Program-made: the position numbers and the translations under genes
Assembly: GCF_014649915.1 (NCBI RefSeq)
Contig: NZ_BMTY01000012.1
Coordinates: 68,671 to 132,670, forward strand
DNA from: Streptomyces toxytricini
Lineage (GTDB): Bacteria; Actinomycetota; Actinomycetes; Streptomycetales; Streptomycetaceae
Length of the DNA stretch: 64,000 nt
Reading direction: 5' to 3'
The notes under the pieces: model-generated
The model's input: the letters and a program-made list of their open reading frames with translations, nothing else
Told to the model about the DNA's origin: nothing
Databases searched by the model: none
Part shown: positions 48,493 through 57,019 of the stretch, in pieces
Position numbering within the stretch: position 1 is the stretch's first letter
Layout of the letters: each line of letters starts with the position of its first letter

Positions 48493-50649
48493 CTGACTAC
48501 GTTCCGAGAACTCGGGATCTTTCCCGAGACCGCCGAGGCCCTCGAAGCCGTCGGCATCACCACCCCCTTCCCGATCCAGGAGATGACCCTCCCCGTCGCC
48601 CTCTCCGGCACGGACGTCATCGGACAGGCCAAGACCGGAACCGGCAAGACGCTCGGTTTCGGCCTTCCGCTGCTGGAGCGCGTCGTCGTTCCCGCGGACG
48701 TCGAGGCCGGCCGGGCCACGCCCGACCAGCTCACCGACTCCCCCCAGGCCCTCGTCGTCGTCCCGACGCGCGAGCTGTGCACCCAGGTGACGAACGACCT
48801 GCTGACCGCCGGAAAGGTCCGCAACGTCCGCGTCCTCGCCATATACGGCGGACGCGCGTACGAGCCGCAGGTCGAGGCGCTCCAGAAGGGCGTCGACGTC
48901 ATCGTCGGCACGCCCGGCCGCCTGCTCGACCTGGCCGGCCAGCGCAAGCTCGACCTGTCGCGCGTCAAGGCGCTGGTGCTGGACGAGGCCGACGAAATGC
49001 TCGACCTGGGCTTCCTGCCCGACGTCGAGAAGATCATCAACCACCTGCCGGCCAAGCGGCAGACGATGCTGTTCTCGGCGACCATGCCGGGCGCCGTCAT
49101 CGGCCTGGCCCGCCGGTACATGACCCAGCCGACGCACATCCGCGCCACCTCGCCCGACGACGAGGGCGCGACCGTCGCCAACATCACGCAGCACGTCTAC
49201 CGTGCGCACAACATGGACAAGCCGGAGCTCGTGTCGCGCGTCCTGCAGGCCGAGGGCCGCGGACTCGCCATGATCTTCTGCCGGACCAAGCGCACCGCGG
49301 CGGACATCGCCGAGCAGCTGGAGCGGCGCGGCTTCGCGGCCGGCGCCGTCCACGGCGACCTGGGCCAGGGGGCGCGCGAGCAGGCGCTGCGCGCGTTCCG
49401 CAACGGCAAGGTCGACGTCCTGGTGTGCACCGACGTCGCCGCGCGCGGCATCGACGTCGAGGGCGTGACGCACGTCATCAACTACCAGACGCCCGAGGAC
49501 GAGAAGACCTTCCTGCACCGGGTCGGCCGCACCGGCCGCGCGGGCAACAAGGGCACCGCGATCACGCTGGTCGACTGGGACGACATCCCGCGCTGGCAGC
49601 TGATCAACAAGGCGCTGGAGCTCGACTTCCACAACCCGGTCGAGACGTACTCCACCTCCCCGCACCTCTACGAGGAGCTGGGCATCCCGGCCGGCACCAA
49701 GGGTGTCCTGCCGCGCGCCGAGCGCGTGCGGGCCGGCCTGGACGCCGAGGAGATCGAGGACTTGGGCGAGACCGGCGGCCGCGGTGGCCGGGGCGGCCGC
49801 GGCGAGCGCCGTCCGGCGGCCTCCGCCGAGGCGGAGCGCCCGGCCCGGACGCGGACCCCGCGCCAGCGCCGCCGTACGCGCGGCGGTGCCGAGGTGGCGG
49901 CCGAGGCGGCTGCGGCTCCCGCCGCGGTGGCCGAGGCCCCCGCCGCGGAGGTGCCCGCCGCGGACGAGCCGCGCAGGCCGCGCCGCCGGCGGACCCGGGT
50001 GTCGGCTGCGGAGGCCGCCGCTGCCGCCGTGGCCGCGGCCCCGGCCGTCGAGGTTCCGGTCGCCGAGGTCCCCGTCGCCGAGGTGCCGGCCGCCAAGGCG
50101 CCGGTGGCCGAGGCCCCCGCCGCCGAGGCTCCGGCCGAGGTGCCGCCCGCCAAGGCCGCTGCCGCGCCGCGCCGGGTGGCCCGGACCCGCAAGCCCACCC
50201 AGACCTCGATCCTGGCGGCGGCCGCGGCCGCGCCCGTCGAGGTGCCGGTGCAGCCGGCCGGGCCGGAGCCGGACTTCCAGATCGCGCCGCCGGCCGAGCC
50301 CGTCCGGGCCCGCCGCACCACGCGGGCTCCGCGCAAGGCCCCCGCTGCCGCCCCGGCCGCGGCGCCGGCCCCGGTCGCGGAGGCCCCGGCGGCCGAGGAG
50401 GCCCCGGCCAAGCCGAAGCGCACCCGGACCCGCAAGGCCGTCGCGCCCGCCGCGGAGGCTCCGGTGGCCGAGGCCGCCGCTGCCGCCGAGGACGCCGCGG
50501 CCAAGCCGAAGCGCACCCGGACCCGCAAGGCCGCCGCCCCCGCCGCGGAGGCTCCGGTGGCCGAGGCCGCCGCTGCCGCCGAGGAGGCCCCGGCCAAGCC
50601 GAAGCGCACCCGGACCCGCAAGGCCGTCGCGCCCGCCGCGGAGGCGTAA
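48493..50649 (+). CDS. DEAD-box RNA helicase with long basic repeat tail
   Basis: 718 residues if started at CTG 48493. Motifs: Q-motif FPIQ near residue 29, AKTGTGKT near 46, DEAD near 163, SAT in FSATMPG, and HRVGRTGRAG near 342. Residues 430-718 are Ala/Glu/Pro-rich, ending in three KPKRTRTRK basic blocks that probably bind RNA. The first ATG in frame, at 48583, would remove the Q-motif. No ATG, GTG or TTG lies upstream, but CTG 48493 has AGAGG seven bases away and opens LTTFRELGI, so a CTG start is likely. RNA remodelling or cold adaptation is the probable role. Confidence 0.9.
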   Translation: MTTFRELGIFPETAEALEAVGITTPFPIQEMTLPVALSGTDVIGQAKTGTGKTLGFGLPLLERVVVPADVEAGRATPDQLTDSPQALVVVPTRELCTQVTNDLLTAGKVRNVRVLAIYGGRAYEPQVEALQKGVDVIVGTPGRLLDLAGQRKLDLSRVKALVLDEADEMLDLGFLPDVEKIINHLPAKRQTMLFSATMPGAVIGLARRYMTQPTHIRATSPDDEGATVANITQHVYRAHNMDKPELVSRVLQAEGRGLAMIFCRTKRTAADIAEQLERRGFAAGAVHGDLGQGAREQALRAFRNGKVDVLVCTDVAARGIDVEGVTHVINYQTPEDEKTFLHRVGRTGRAGNKGTAITLVDWDDIPRWQLINKALELDFHNPVETYSTSPHLYEELGIPAGTKGVLPRAERVRAGLDAEEIEDLGETGGRGGRGGRGERRPAASAEAERPARTRTPRQRRRTRGGAEVAAEAAAAPAAVAEAPAAEVPAADEPRRPRRRRTRVSAAEAAAAAVAAAPAVEVPVAEVPVAEVPAAKAPVAEAPAAEAPAEVPPAKAAAAPRRVARTRKPTQTSILAAAAAAPVEVPVQPAGPEPDFQIAPPAEPVRARRTTRAPRKAPAAAPAAAPAPVAEAPAAEEAPAKPKRTRTRKAVAPAAEAPVAEAAAAAEDAAAKPKRTRTRKAAAPAAEAPVAEAAAAAEEAPAKPKRTRTRKAVAPAAEA
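50410..50649 (+). repeat. 93-bp tandem repeat at the helicase C-terminus
   Basis: AAGCCGAAGCG recurs at 50410, 50503 and 50596, exactly 93 bases apart. Each 31-codon unit encodes KPKRTRTRKA followed by an Ala/Glu-rich spacer; the last copy is partial. Confidence 0.88.
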
Positions 50650-50670
50650 GCCCCCGCAGCACCGTGCCAC

Positions 50671-50702
50671 GGGCCCGGTTCCCCACTCGGGGAGCCGGGC
50701 CC
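50671..50702 (+). terminator. Terminator after the DEAD-box helicase
   Basis: A 14-bp stem GGGCCCGGTTCCCC / GGGGAGCCGGGCCC with one G-U pair and an ACTC loop, 22 bases after the helicase stop. Confidence 0.75.
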
Positions 50703-50768
50703 TCGGCATGCCCGAGGAGGGCGGGCCCTCGGAGTGAACGGCTCCCTACGGGCCGGTAACCTCGGGCC

Positions 50769-51629
50769 ATGAGCAAGCCGCCCCGCCTGACCCTCCCGTC
50801 CGACGCCTGCGCGTACCGCCTGACCACCGCCCGCGGCGACTTCGCCGTGCACGAGGCGGGGGCACCGGAGCGCGGCACCGCCCTGCTGGTTCCCGGGTTC
50901 ACCGGGAGCAAGGAGGACTTCATCGGGCTGCTGGAGCCGCTGGCCGCGGCCGGGTACCGGGTCGTCGCCGTCGACGGGCGCGGGCAGCACGAGACGCCGG
51001 GGCCGCGCGAGGAGTCCGCGTACGCCCTGGAGGAGCTGGCGCGCGACGTCCTCGCGCAGGCCGCCGCGCTCGGCGGCGGGGGGCCGCTCCACCTGCTCGG
51101 GCACTCCCTGGGCGGGCTGGTCGCGCGGGCCGCGGTCCTGCGGGACGCCGCGCCGTTCGCCTCGCTGACGCTGATGAGCAGCGGGCCGGGCGCCATCTCC
51201 GAGGAGCAGCAGGCGCGCACGAAGCTGCTGGTGGCGGCGCTGGAGGTGATGCGCGAGGACATGGCGGGCGTGTGGACCGCGATGCGCTCCTACGATCCGG
51301 AGGACGCGGTGGCGGACGCGCCGGAGCTGGAGGCGTTCCTGCGCGGCCGCTGGCTGGCGACCGTGCCGGAGCAGCTGATCGCCACGGGGCGGGTGCTGGT
51401 CTCCGAGCCGGACCGGGTCGACGAGCTGGCCGCGGTGGACCTGCCGAAGATGGTCGTCTCGGGCGAGGTGGACTACGCGTGGCCCGTGCCGCTGCTCGAC
51501 GAGATGGCGGAGCGGCTCGGGGCGCGGCGGGTGGTCGTGGCGGGGGCCGAGCACTCCCCCAATGCGGAGAACCCGCAGGCCACGGCCAGGGCACTGGCGT
51601 CCTTCTGGACGTCCGTCGGCCACAAATAG
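50769..51629 (+). CDS. Alpha/beta fold hydrolase
   Basis: 286 residues. Oxyanion motif LVPGFTGSKED near residue 43, nucleophile LLGHSLGGLV near residue 114, Asp in VSGEVDYAWP and His in GAEHSPNAENP, a complete triad. ATG 50769. Compared with the hydrolase at 44194-45186 it is a different subfamily. Substrate unknown. Confidence 0.92.
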   Translation: MSKPPRLTLPSDACAYRLTTARGDFAVHEAGAPERGTALLVPGFTGSKEDFIGLLEPLAAAGYRVVAVDGRGQHETPGPREESAYALEELARDVLAQAAALGGGGPLHLLGHSLGGLVARAAVLRDAAPFASLTLMSSGPGAISEEQQARTKLLVAALEVMREDMAGVWTAMRSYDPEDAVADAPELEAFLRGRWLATVPEQLIATGRVLVSEPDRVDELAAVDLPKMVVSGEVDYAWPVPLLDEMAERLGARRVVVAGAEHSPNAENPQATARALASFWTSVGHK

Positions 51630-51658
51630 TTAGCCTGGGAAAAAATTTATTTAGCGTA

Positions 51659-51685
51659 GGGAATGTTTGCCTCCTCCCCTCGGTT
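51659..51685 (+). promoter_or_regulatory. Sigma-R-type promoter of the 50-residue protein
   Basis: GGGAAT (51659-51664), 18 bases, GTT (51683-51685): an exact sigma-R match 38 bases before the GTG at 51724. A strikingly AT-rich patch (GGAAAAAATTTATTTAGC) lies just upstream at 51638-51655 and may be an UP-like element or second promoter. Confidence 0.7.
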
Positions 51686-51723
51686 GGAACAGTGCAAGGA
51701 GAACACTGACGAAGGGAGAAGCC

Positions 51724-51876
51724 GTGCGCTTCGAGATTCTGCGCCTGGACGACGTCGACGGATCCGCCGTGGACAGCACCGTCGTGGACGCGGCCTCCGT
51801 CAACCGGATCGTGCAGCAGGCGGCCTCGATCGGCCAGCGCATCCTGATCCGACCGGCCGAGAGTGCGTCCTCCTGA
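51724..51876 (+). CDS. Conserved 50-residue protein
   Basis: 50 residues starting RFEILRLDDVDG and ending RILIRPAESASS. Predicted alpha/beta, no Cys, no membrane segment. GTG 51724 follows GAAGGGAGAAGCC. It has its own promoter and a strong terminator, so it is a dedicated small transcript. A near-identical small protein is conserved in streptomycetes, from memory. Function unknown; the promoter suggests a thiol-stress role. Confidence 0.85.
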   Translation: MRFEILRLDDVDGSAVDSTVVDAASVNRIVQQAASIGQRILIRPAESASS

Positions 51877-51895
51877 CGCTTCGCCCCACACGCCG

Positions 51896-51928
51896 AACGC
51901 CCCCGCACCGATCCGGTGCGGGGGCGTT
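51896..51928 (+). terminator. Strong terminator after the 50-residue protein
   Basis: A 15-bp perfect stem AACGCCCCCGCACCG / CGGTGCGGGGGCGTT with a three-base loop and a TTT end. It serves the convergent MarC gene as well. Confidence 0.88.
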
Positions 51929-51952
51929 TCGCCTGCGCGGGCGCGGCGGGCG

Positions 51953-52558
51953 TCAGGCGCCGCGGACGACCTGGAGCACGCCGTTGATGATCTGCTGGAC
52001 GGCGATGGCGGAGAGCATCATGCCCGCGAGCCGCGTCACGAGGACGACGCCGCCGTCCTTGATCACGCGGATGATCACCAGGGAGTAGCGCATCGTGAGC
52101 CACAGGACCGCGTGCATCGCGACGATCGCGGCCCAGACCGAGACCTGCCCCGCGACGCCGTCGGCCTTCTGCACGGCCAGGATGACGGAGACGATCGCAC
52201 CCGGTCCGGCGAGCAGCGGCATGCCGAGCGGGACGAGGGCGACGTTGACGTCCTTGGTCTGCTTCGGCTCGTCCGTCTTCCCGGTCAGCAGGTCGAGGGC
52301 GATGAGCAGGAGCAGCAGACCGCCGGCGATCATCAGCGCCGGGACGGAGACGTGCAGGTAGTCGAGGATCTGCTGGCCGCAGATGCCGAAGACGGCGATG
52401 ACGCCGAAGGCCACGCAGACGGCCTGCCAGGCCATCCGGCGCTGCACCTTGACGGGGCGGCCGGAGGTCAGGGCGAGGAAGATCGGCGTGATCCCCGGAG
52501 GGTCCATAATCACAAAAAGCGTGAGAAATAGGGATCCGAAGACGGCGAAGTCGAACAC
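51953..52558 (-). CDS. MarC family membrane protein
   Basis: 201 residues with six membrane segments, the MarC/UPF0056 fold: N-terminal FGSLFLTLFVIMDPPG and GMPLLAGPGAIVSVIL are family signatures. Despite the name it has no proven drug transport role. GTG 52558. It is the last gene of a run with PHP, DUF6758 and SUFU-domain genes, with gaps of 60-95 bases. Confidence 0.93.
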   Translation of the reverse strand: MFDFAVFGSLFLTLFVIMDPPGITPIFLALTSGRPVKVQRRMAWQAVCVAFGVIAVFGICGQQILDYLHVSVPALMIAGGLLLLLIALDLLTGKTDEPKQTKDVNVALVPLGMPLLAGPGAIVSVILAVQKADGVAGQVSVWAAIVAMHAVLWLTMRYSLVIIRVIKDGGVVLVTRLAGMMLSAIAVQQIINGVLQVVRGA

Positions 52559-52651
52559 AGTGATGCCTTGCAGAGAGAGGGGTGTTTCGGAGGAGGGTGC
52601 CGGGGGCGGGGCGTGCGGGCGCGGACCCGGCTGCTGCCGGGCGGGGCGGCC

Positions 52652-53524
52652 TTACGCGCGCGTGTCTCCGCCGGCGCCCGGGACGGGGAAGGCCCCCGCG
52701 GCGCGGCGCGTGATCTCGCCGTAGACCTCCGGGTCGGTGGTGTAGTCACCGAGGCGGCAGGTCTTGCGGCTGCCGTGGTAGTCGCTGGAGCCGGTCACGA
52801 GCAGGCCCAGGTCGCCGGCCAGGCCGCGCAGCCGGGCGCGCGTGGCGTCGTCGTGGTCCATGTGGTCGACCTCGATGCCGTCCAGTCCGGCGGCGGCGAG
52901 TTCGGCTATCGCCGACTCGGGCACACAGCGGCCGCGCTTGACGGCGGCGGGGTGCGCGAAGACGGTGACGCCGCCGGCCGCCTTGACCAGGCGTACGGCC
53001 TCGAACGGGTCGAGCTCGTGCTTCTCGGCGTAGGCGCGCCCGCCGTCCGCGAGCCAGTCCGGCGTGAACGCGTCCGACACGGTGGGCACGACGCCGAGTT
53101 CGACGAGCGCGGTCGCGATGTGCGGCCGGCCGACGGAGCCTCCGGCGGCGATCCGGGAGACTTGCTCCCAGGTGACGTCCACGCCGAGGCCGCGCAGCTT
53201 GGCGATCATCGCCTGGGCGCGCGGCGTGCGGTCGTCGCGGACGAGCTCCCGCTCGCGGGCGAGCTCGGGCTCCCCGGGGTCGAAGAGGTACGCGAGCATG
53301 TGCATGCCGATGCCGTCGAGGCGGCAGGAGAGCTCCATGCCGGGGACGACGGTCAGCCCGGCCGGGGCGGCCGCGACGGCCTCGGCGTGGCCCGCGACGG
53401 TGTCGTGGTCGGTGAGCGCGACGACGTCCAGCCCGGCGGCGGCCGCGGCGCGGACCAGCTCGGCGGGGGTGTCGGTCCCGTCGGACGCCGTGGAGTGGGC
53501 GTGCAGGTCGATGCGCACGGCCAT
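52652..53524 (-). CDS. PHP domain metal-dependent phosphoesterase
   Basis: 290 residues. PHP metal ligands: DLHAHST at residues 6-12, TDHDT near 40, PGMELS near 63, FAHPAAVK near 195, and GSSDYHG near 250. Matches stand-alone PHP phosphatases such as YciV/RnaseAM-type nucleases that act on nucleotides or RNA 5' ends. ATG 53524 (MAVRIDLHAH). Confidence 0.93.
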   Translation of the reverse strand: MAVRIDLHAHSTASDGTDTPAELVRAAAAAGLDVVALTDHDTVAGHAEAVAAAPAGLTVVPGMELSCRLDGIGMHMLAYLFDPGEPELARERELVRDDRTPRAQAMIAKLRGLGVDVTWEQVSRIAAGGSVGRPHIATALVELGVVPTVSDAFTPDWLADGGRAYAEKHELDPFEAVRLVKAAGGVTVFAHPAAVKRGRCVPESAIAELAAAGLDGIEVDHMDHDDATRARLRGLAGDLGLLVTGSSDYHGSRKTCRLGDYTTDPEVYGEITRRAAGAFPVPGAGGDTRA

Positions 53525-53618
53525 GGCTCCAGGGGTCGGGGTTGCGGGGACACCCCAGGATAACGCCCGGCCGCGCCCCCCTCCTCCCCCCGGGCCGCCG
53601 CGACGGCACTGCCGTGGA

Positions 53619-54263
53619 CTACGACAATCCGAGGATCCGCGGGCTGAGGGCACCGATGGGCAGCATCTCCACCTCGGCGCCCGCCTCGCGCAGGTCCGTC
53701 AGGACCAGTTCGTCGTACATCAGGAGGCCCGACTGCTCGGGCCAGGCGATGGCCCACAGCCACAGCCCCCGGGCCTCGCCGGCGAAGACCGCCCGGTCTT
53801 CGGGGGCCCCGTTCACGTGCCACAGCGGTGTCGGCCGGCCGCCCGCGACGACCTTGGCGTGCGGCGGGGAGGAGACGTCGATGGCGGAGCCGGGGTCGGG
53901 GCCGTCGATGCCGGCGTAGCGGGAGCCGAGCCCGACGCCCAGCTCCTCGGCGATCAGCACCAACTCGCCGGGGCCGCCCAGCGGTCCGGGCCCGGAGCAC
54001 GCCACGGCGGTCGCCCTGCCCCCGCTGCGGTCGTCACCGGCCGCCGCCACCCCCGTGAAAAGCCACCCCACCGGCAGCGGCCACGGCATCCACACCGGGA
54101 CCCGGGCCCGCTGCACGACGACCCCGAGGGCCTCGACGCTGGGCGGGATGACGGGCTGCAGGGGGTGCACCGTGCCGTGCACCGCGCACTGCCAGGAGTC
54201 GGAGAAGAGTCCGGGCGCCCTGACCCGGCCACCGCACTTCGGGCAACTCGGTTCGCCCCTCAT
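53619..54263 (-). CDS. DUF6758 family protein
   Basis: 214 residues. The N-terminus has a zinc-ribbon half CPKCGG and a following Cys/His pair (WQCAVHG), then a PLQP stretch and a mixed alpha/beta domain with Trp-rich strands (LWLWAIAWPEQSG). No catalytic motif recognised. ATG 54263 (MRGEPSCPKC). The gene order SUFU-domain, DUF6758, PHP, MarC is conserved in streptomycetes, from memory. Confidence 0.85.
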   Translation of the reverse strand: MRGEPSCPKCGGRVRAPGLFSDSWQCAVHGTVHPLQPVIPPSVEALGVVVQRARVPVWMPWPLPVGWLFTGVAAAGDDRSGGRATAVACSGPGPLGGPGELVLIAEELGVGLGSRYAGIDGPDPGSAIDVSSPPHAKVVAGGRPTPLWHVNGAPEDRAVFAGEARGLWLWAIAWPEQSGLLMYDELVLTDLREAGAEVEMLPIGALSPRILGLS

Positions 54264-54324
54264 GGGAAGCCACGCTCCTCCCCGCCCGGCGCCCCGTCAA
54301 GACACGATCACCCGGTCGGATGCC

Positions 54325-54909
54325 TCAGTCCAGCGCCACGGCGGTACGCAGCGGGTCGCGCAGGTCCGTCCCGCGCGCCAGCCACTTCTCCTGGAGGGCA
54401 GCCGCGCCGTGGACCCGCTTCCAGGCCGCCTCGTTCGCTGTCATCGGCAGGAGCGGCAGGAACCGCACCGGCTCCATCGGCTCGTCCAGTTCGAGGTCCT
54501 CGACGAGCCCGCCGGGCTCCGCGACGAGCACCGACGTGAAAGGCGCGCCCTCCCACAGCGGCTCGCCCACGTCGAGCGACGCGCCGGGCGCCACCACCAG
54601 CCCTTCCACCTGCGGCGAGGCGGCGAGGACGGCGAGCGGCCGCAGCACCCGGTCCGTGGGCGCCAGGCCTTCCCGCACCGTCAGCAGCAGCTCGGCCCGC
54701 GGGCCGCGCAGCGGGTCGGCGACCACGGCGGTCGGGTCGGCCATCGGGGACGCGGACATGCCGAGGGTCGCGTACCGCACGAGGCCGTCCCCGGTGAAGC
54801 GGAGCACCTCGATGCGGTCGGTGCCGAGGAACGTGACGGCGGCCCGGGCGTCGGGCTCGCCGAGGGCGCTGCGCAGCCGGGCTTCGACGAGAGCCAGAAT
54901 TTCTGCCAT
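54325..54909 (-). CDS. Suppressor-of-fused (SUFU) domain protein
   Basis: 194 residues, recognised as a bacterial SUFU-like domain: VEGLVVAPGASLDVGEPLW and FLPLLPMTANEAAWKRVHG are typical. In bacteria such domains are often immunity-like or adaptor proteins, but none of the usual toxin neighbours are seen here. ATG 54909. It starts a four-gene minus-strand operon. Confidence 0.87.
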   Translation of the reverse strand: MAEILALVEARLRSALGEPDARAAVTFLGTDRIEVLRFTGDGLVRYATLGMSASPMADPTAVVADPLRGPRAELLLTVREGLAPTDRVLRPLAVLAASPQVEGLVVAPGASLDVGEPLWEGAPFTSVLVAEPGGLVEDLELDEPMEPVRFLPLLPMTANEAAWKRVHGAAALQEKWLARGTDLRDPLRTAVALD

Positions 54910-55299
54910 GCGCCGAGCATAGAACTCGTATCCGGCGGGTAAAGGGCGGGTCTTGACCATCCGTCGGCTGATAGTGTTGACCGCTGGTCGGGGCCGCACC
55001 GCAGAAGCGGTGCCTCGGGGCCCCGGCGACAGGACGTCCCCCACGGGGGACCGGCCGGAGGAGGTGGGGACTGCCGTGGACCGAAGTCGATCGTGCAGTA
55101 CCAATCGCTCTTCCGCCCCTGGTACGGGCGCACCCTGCCCCGTTTGATCATCCGATCAGCAGAAGAGCGACGGCGGAACGTCTGTCCTCCCGTCCCTTTC
55201 CCTCCGCCCCTGCCGGCGCGCCCGCCGCCCGCAGTCCGCGTCCACCGGAGGGACCTCCCACCCCGTACGGCCGCGGCCGTGCGTGCGAAGGAGCCTGCC
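54910..55299 (+). promoter_or_regulatory. Long structured leader upstream of corA
   Basis: 390 bases without a supported gene between the divergent SUFU-domain and corA genes. It holds TTGACC at 54955 and TTGACC at 54977 as possible -35 boxes. A perfect GCACCGC/GCGGTGC hairpin (54996-55013) and a GTCCCC/GGGGAC hairpin (55036-55051) lie downstream, followed by a purine-rich GGAGGAGGTGGGG. It could be a structured 5' leader. I could not match it to an M-box or other known riboswitch by eye. Confidence 0.4.
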
Positions 55300-56415
55300 A
55301 TGTCGATGCTGCCCTACCTCCGTGCCGCCGTCCGACCGGCGCTGCGCAGGTCCAACCCCGTCCAGCCCGGCTACGACACCACCCGCGACCCCTCGGCGAG
55401 CAGCGCCGTGGTCGACTGCGCGGTGTACCGCGACGGCCGGCGCGCCCTCGGCTCGGCCTGTCTGACGCCCCGTGAGGCGATCCGGCGGGTCCGCGAGGAC
55501 GGCGGCTTCGCCTGGATCGGCCTGCACGAGCCGACGGAGGAGGAGTTCGCGGGGATCGCCGCAGTCTTCGGCCTGCACCCGCTGGCCGTGGAGGACGCCG
55601 TACACGCCCACCAGCGGCCGAAGCTGGAGCGCTACGACGACACCCTCTTCACGGTGTTCAAGACGATCCACTACGTGGAGCACGCGGAACTCACGGCGAC
55701 CAGCGAGGTCGTGGAGACCGGCGAGGTGATGTGCTTCACCGGCCCCGACTTCGTGATCACGGTCCGGCACGGCGGGCAGGGCTCGCTGCGGGGCCTGCGC
55801 CACCGCCTCCAGGACGACCCCGAGCTGCTGGCCAAGGGCCCCTCGGCGGTCCTGCACTCGATCGCCGACCACGTCGTCGACGGGTACATCGCGGTCGCGG
55901 CGGCGGTCCAGGACGACATCGACGAGGTGGAGAACGCGGTGTTCGCCGCGCCCGCCAAGGGCGTCGCGCGCGGCGGCGACGCCGGCCGCATCTACCAGCT
56001 CAAGCGGGAGGTGCTGGAGTTCAAGCGGGCCGTGGCCCCGCTGCTGCGGCCGATGGAGCTGCTCAGCGAGCGCCCGATGCGGCTGGTCGACCCGGACATC
56101 CAGAAGTACTTCCGCGACGTCGCCGACCACCTGGCGCGCGTCCACGAGCAGGTCGTCGGCTTCGACGAGCTGCTGAACTCGATCCTCCAGGCCAACCTCG
56201 CCCAGGCGACCGTCGCGCAGAACGAGGACATGCGCAAGATCACCTCCTGGGCGGCCATCATCGCCGTACCGACCATGATCTGCGGCGTGTACGGGATGAA
56301 CTTCGAGCACATGCCCGAGCTCCAGTGGGAGTACGGCTACCCGATGGTGATGGCGAGCATCGTCGGCATCTGCTTCACCATCCACCGGGCGCTGCGCCGC
56401 CACGGCTGGCTGTAG
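55300..56415 (+). CDS. corA: CorA-type magnesium/cobalt transporter
   Basis: 371 residues. A long cytoplasmic domain, then two C-terminal membrane helices with the ion-selectivity motif YGMNF near residue 330. The acidic C-terminus of classic CorA is replaced by RALRRHGWL. ATG 55300 has AAGGAG six bases upstream. It mediates Mg2+ or other divalent cation uptake as a homopentamer. Preceded by a long leader. Confidence 0.95.
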   Translation: MSMLPYLRAAVRPALRRSNPVQPGYDTTRDPSASSAVVDCAVYRDGRRALGSACLTPREAIRRVREDGGFAWIGLHEPTEEEFAGIAAVFGLHPLAVEDAVHAHQRPKLERYDDTLFTVFKTIHYVEHAELTATSEVVETGEVMCFTGPDFVITVRHGGQGSLRGLRHRLQDDPELLAKGPSAVLHSIADHVVDGYIAVAAAVQDDIDEVENAVFAAPAKGVARGGDAGRIYQLKREVLEFKRAVAPLLRPMELLSERPMRLVDPDIQKYFRDVADHLARVHEQVVGFDELLNSILQANLAQATVAQNEDMRKITSWAAIIAVPTMICGVYGMNFEHMPELQWEYGYPMVMASIVGICFTIHRALRRHGWL

Positions 56416-56480
56416 CCCCCCCGGGGCCCCGCCCGACGGGCCCGCCGGGACCGTGCGGGCCCTCCCCTACCCTGGTGCGC

Positions 56481-56999
56481 ATGACTCTCAGCACGCTCGA
56501 CCTGGCCCTCGTCGAGGAGGCCACCAAGAAGTCCGGCCTGATCTGGGTCCGCGGCGCCGGCGCCGAGCGCGCCCTGTGGCACGCCTGGGTGGACGGCGCG
56601 GCGCACGTGCTGGGCGACGGCCCCGGCGAGCAGCCGCTGCCCGGCCTCGCCGACGGGGCGACGGCCGAGGTGACCGTCCGCAGCAAGGACAAGGGCGGCC
56701 GGCTCGTGGCATGGACCGCGGCCGTACGGGAACTGCCTCCCGGCGGCGGCGAGTGGGAGGCGGCGGTGGCGGAGCTGAAGGGCAAGCGGCTGAACGCCCC
56801 CGACTCCGAGGAGATGACGGCGCGCTGGGCGCGCGAGTGCCGGGTGCTGCGCCTGGAGCCGGTCGCGGCGAGCACCGACCTGCCGGACGGGTCGCTGGCC
56901 GCGGTGCCGGCCGGCTCGCCCGCGGTGACGCGGCGGCCGATCCCGGCGGGCCTGCCGAGGCTGCTGCTGAAGCGGAAGAAGGCCGCCCGCGGGGCGTAG
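56481..56999 (+). CDS. Conserved hypothetical protein
   Basis: 172 residues. An alpha/beta N-terminal domain (LVEEATKKSGLIWVRGAGAE, then LWHAWVDGAAHVLGDGPGE) resembles small beta-barrel flavin-binding-like folds. A conserved CRVLRLEPV is followed by a basic C-terminus KRKKAARGA. No catalytic motif recognised. ATG 56481. It follows corA by 65 bases. Confidence 0.78.
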   Translation: MTLSTLDLALVEEATKKSGLIWVRGAGAERALWHAWVDGAAHVLGDGPGEQPLPGLADGATAEVTVRSKDKGGRLVAWTAAVRELPPGGGEWEAAVAELKGKRLNAPDSEEMTARWARECRVLRLEPVAASTDLPDGSLAAVPAGSPAVTRRPIPAGLPRLLLKRKKAARGA

Positions 57000-57019
57000 G
57001 CCGACGCCGGGCCCGCCGG

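Noticed and set aside
53619..54909. SUFU-domain protein as part of a toxin-immunity locus
   Set aside because: No polymorphic toxin, secretion or repeat-type effector gene is next to it; neighbours are housekeeping-like.
54996..55051. M-box or other named riboswitch ahead of corA
   Set aside because: The known core sequences could not be found by eye; hairpins alone do not justify the call.
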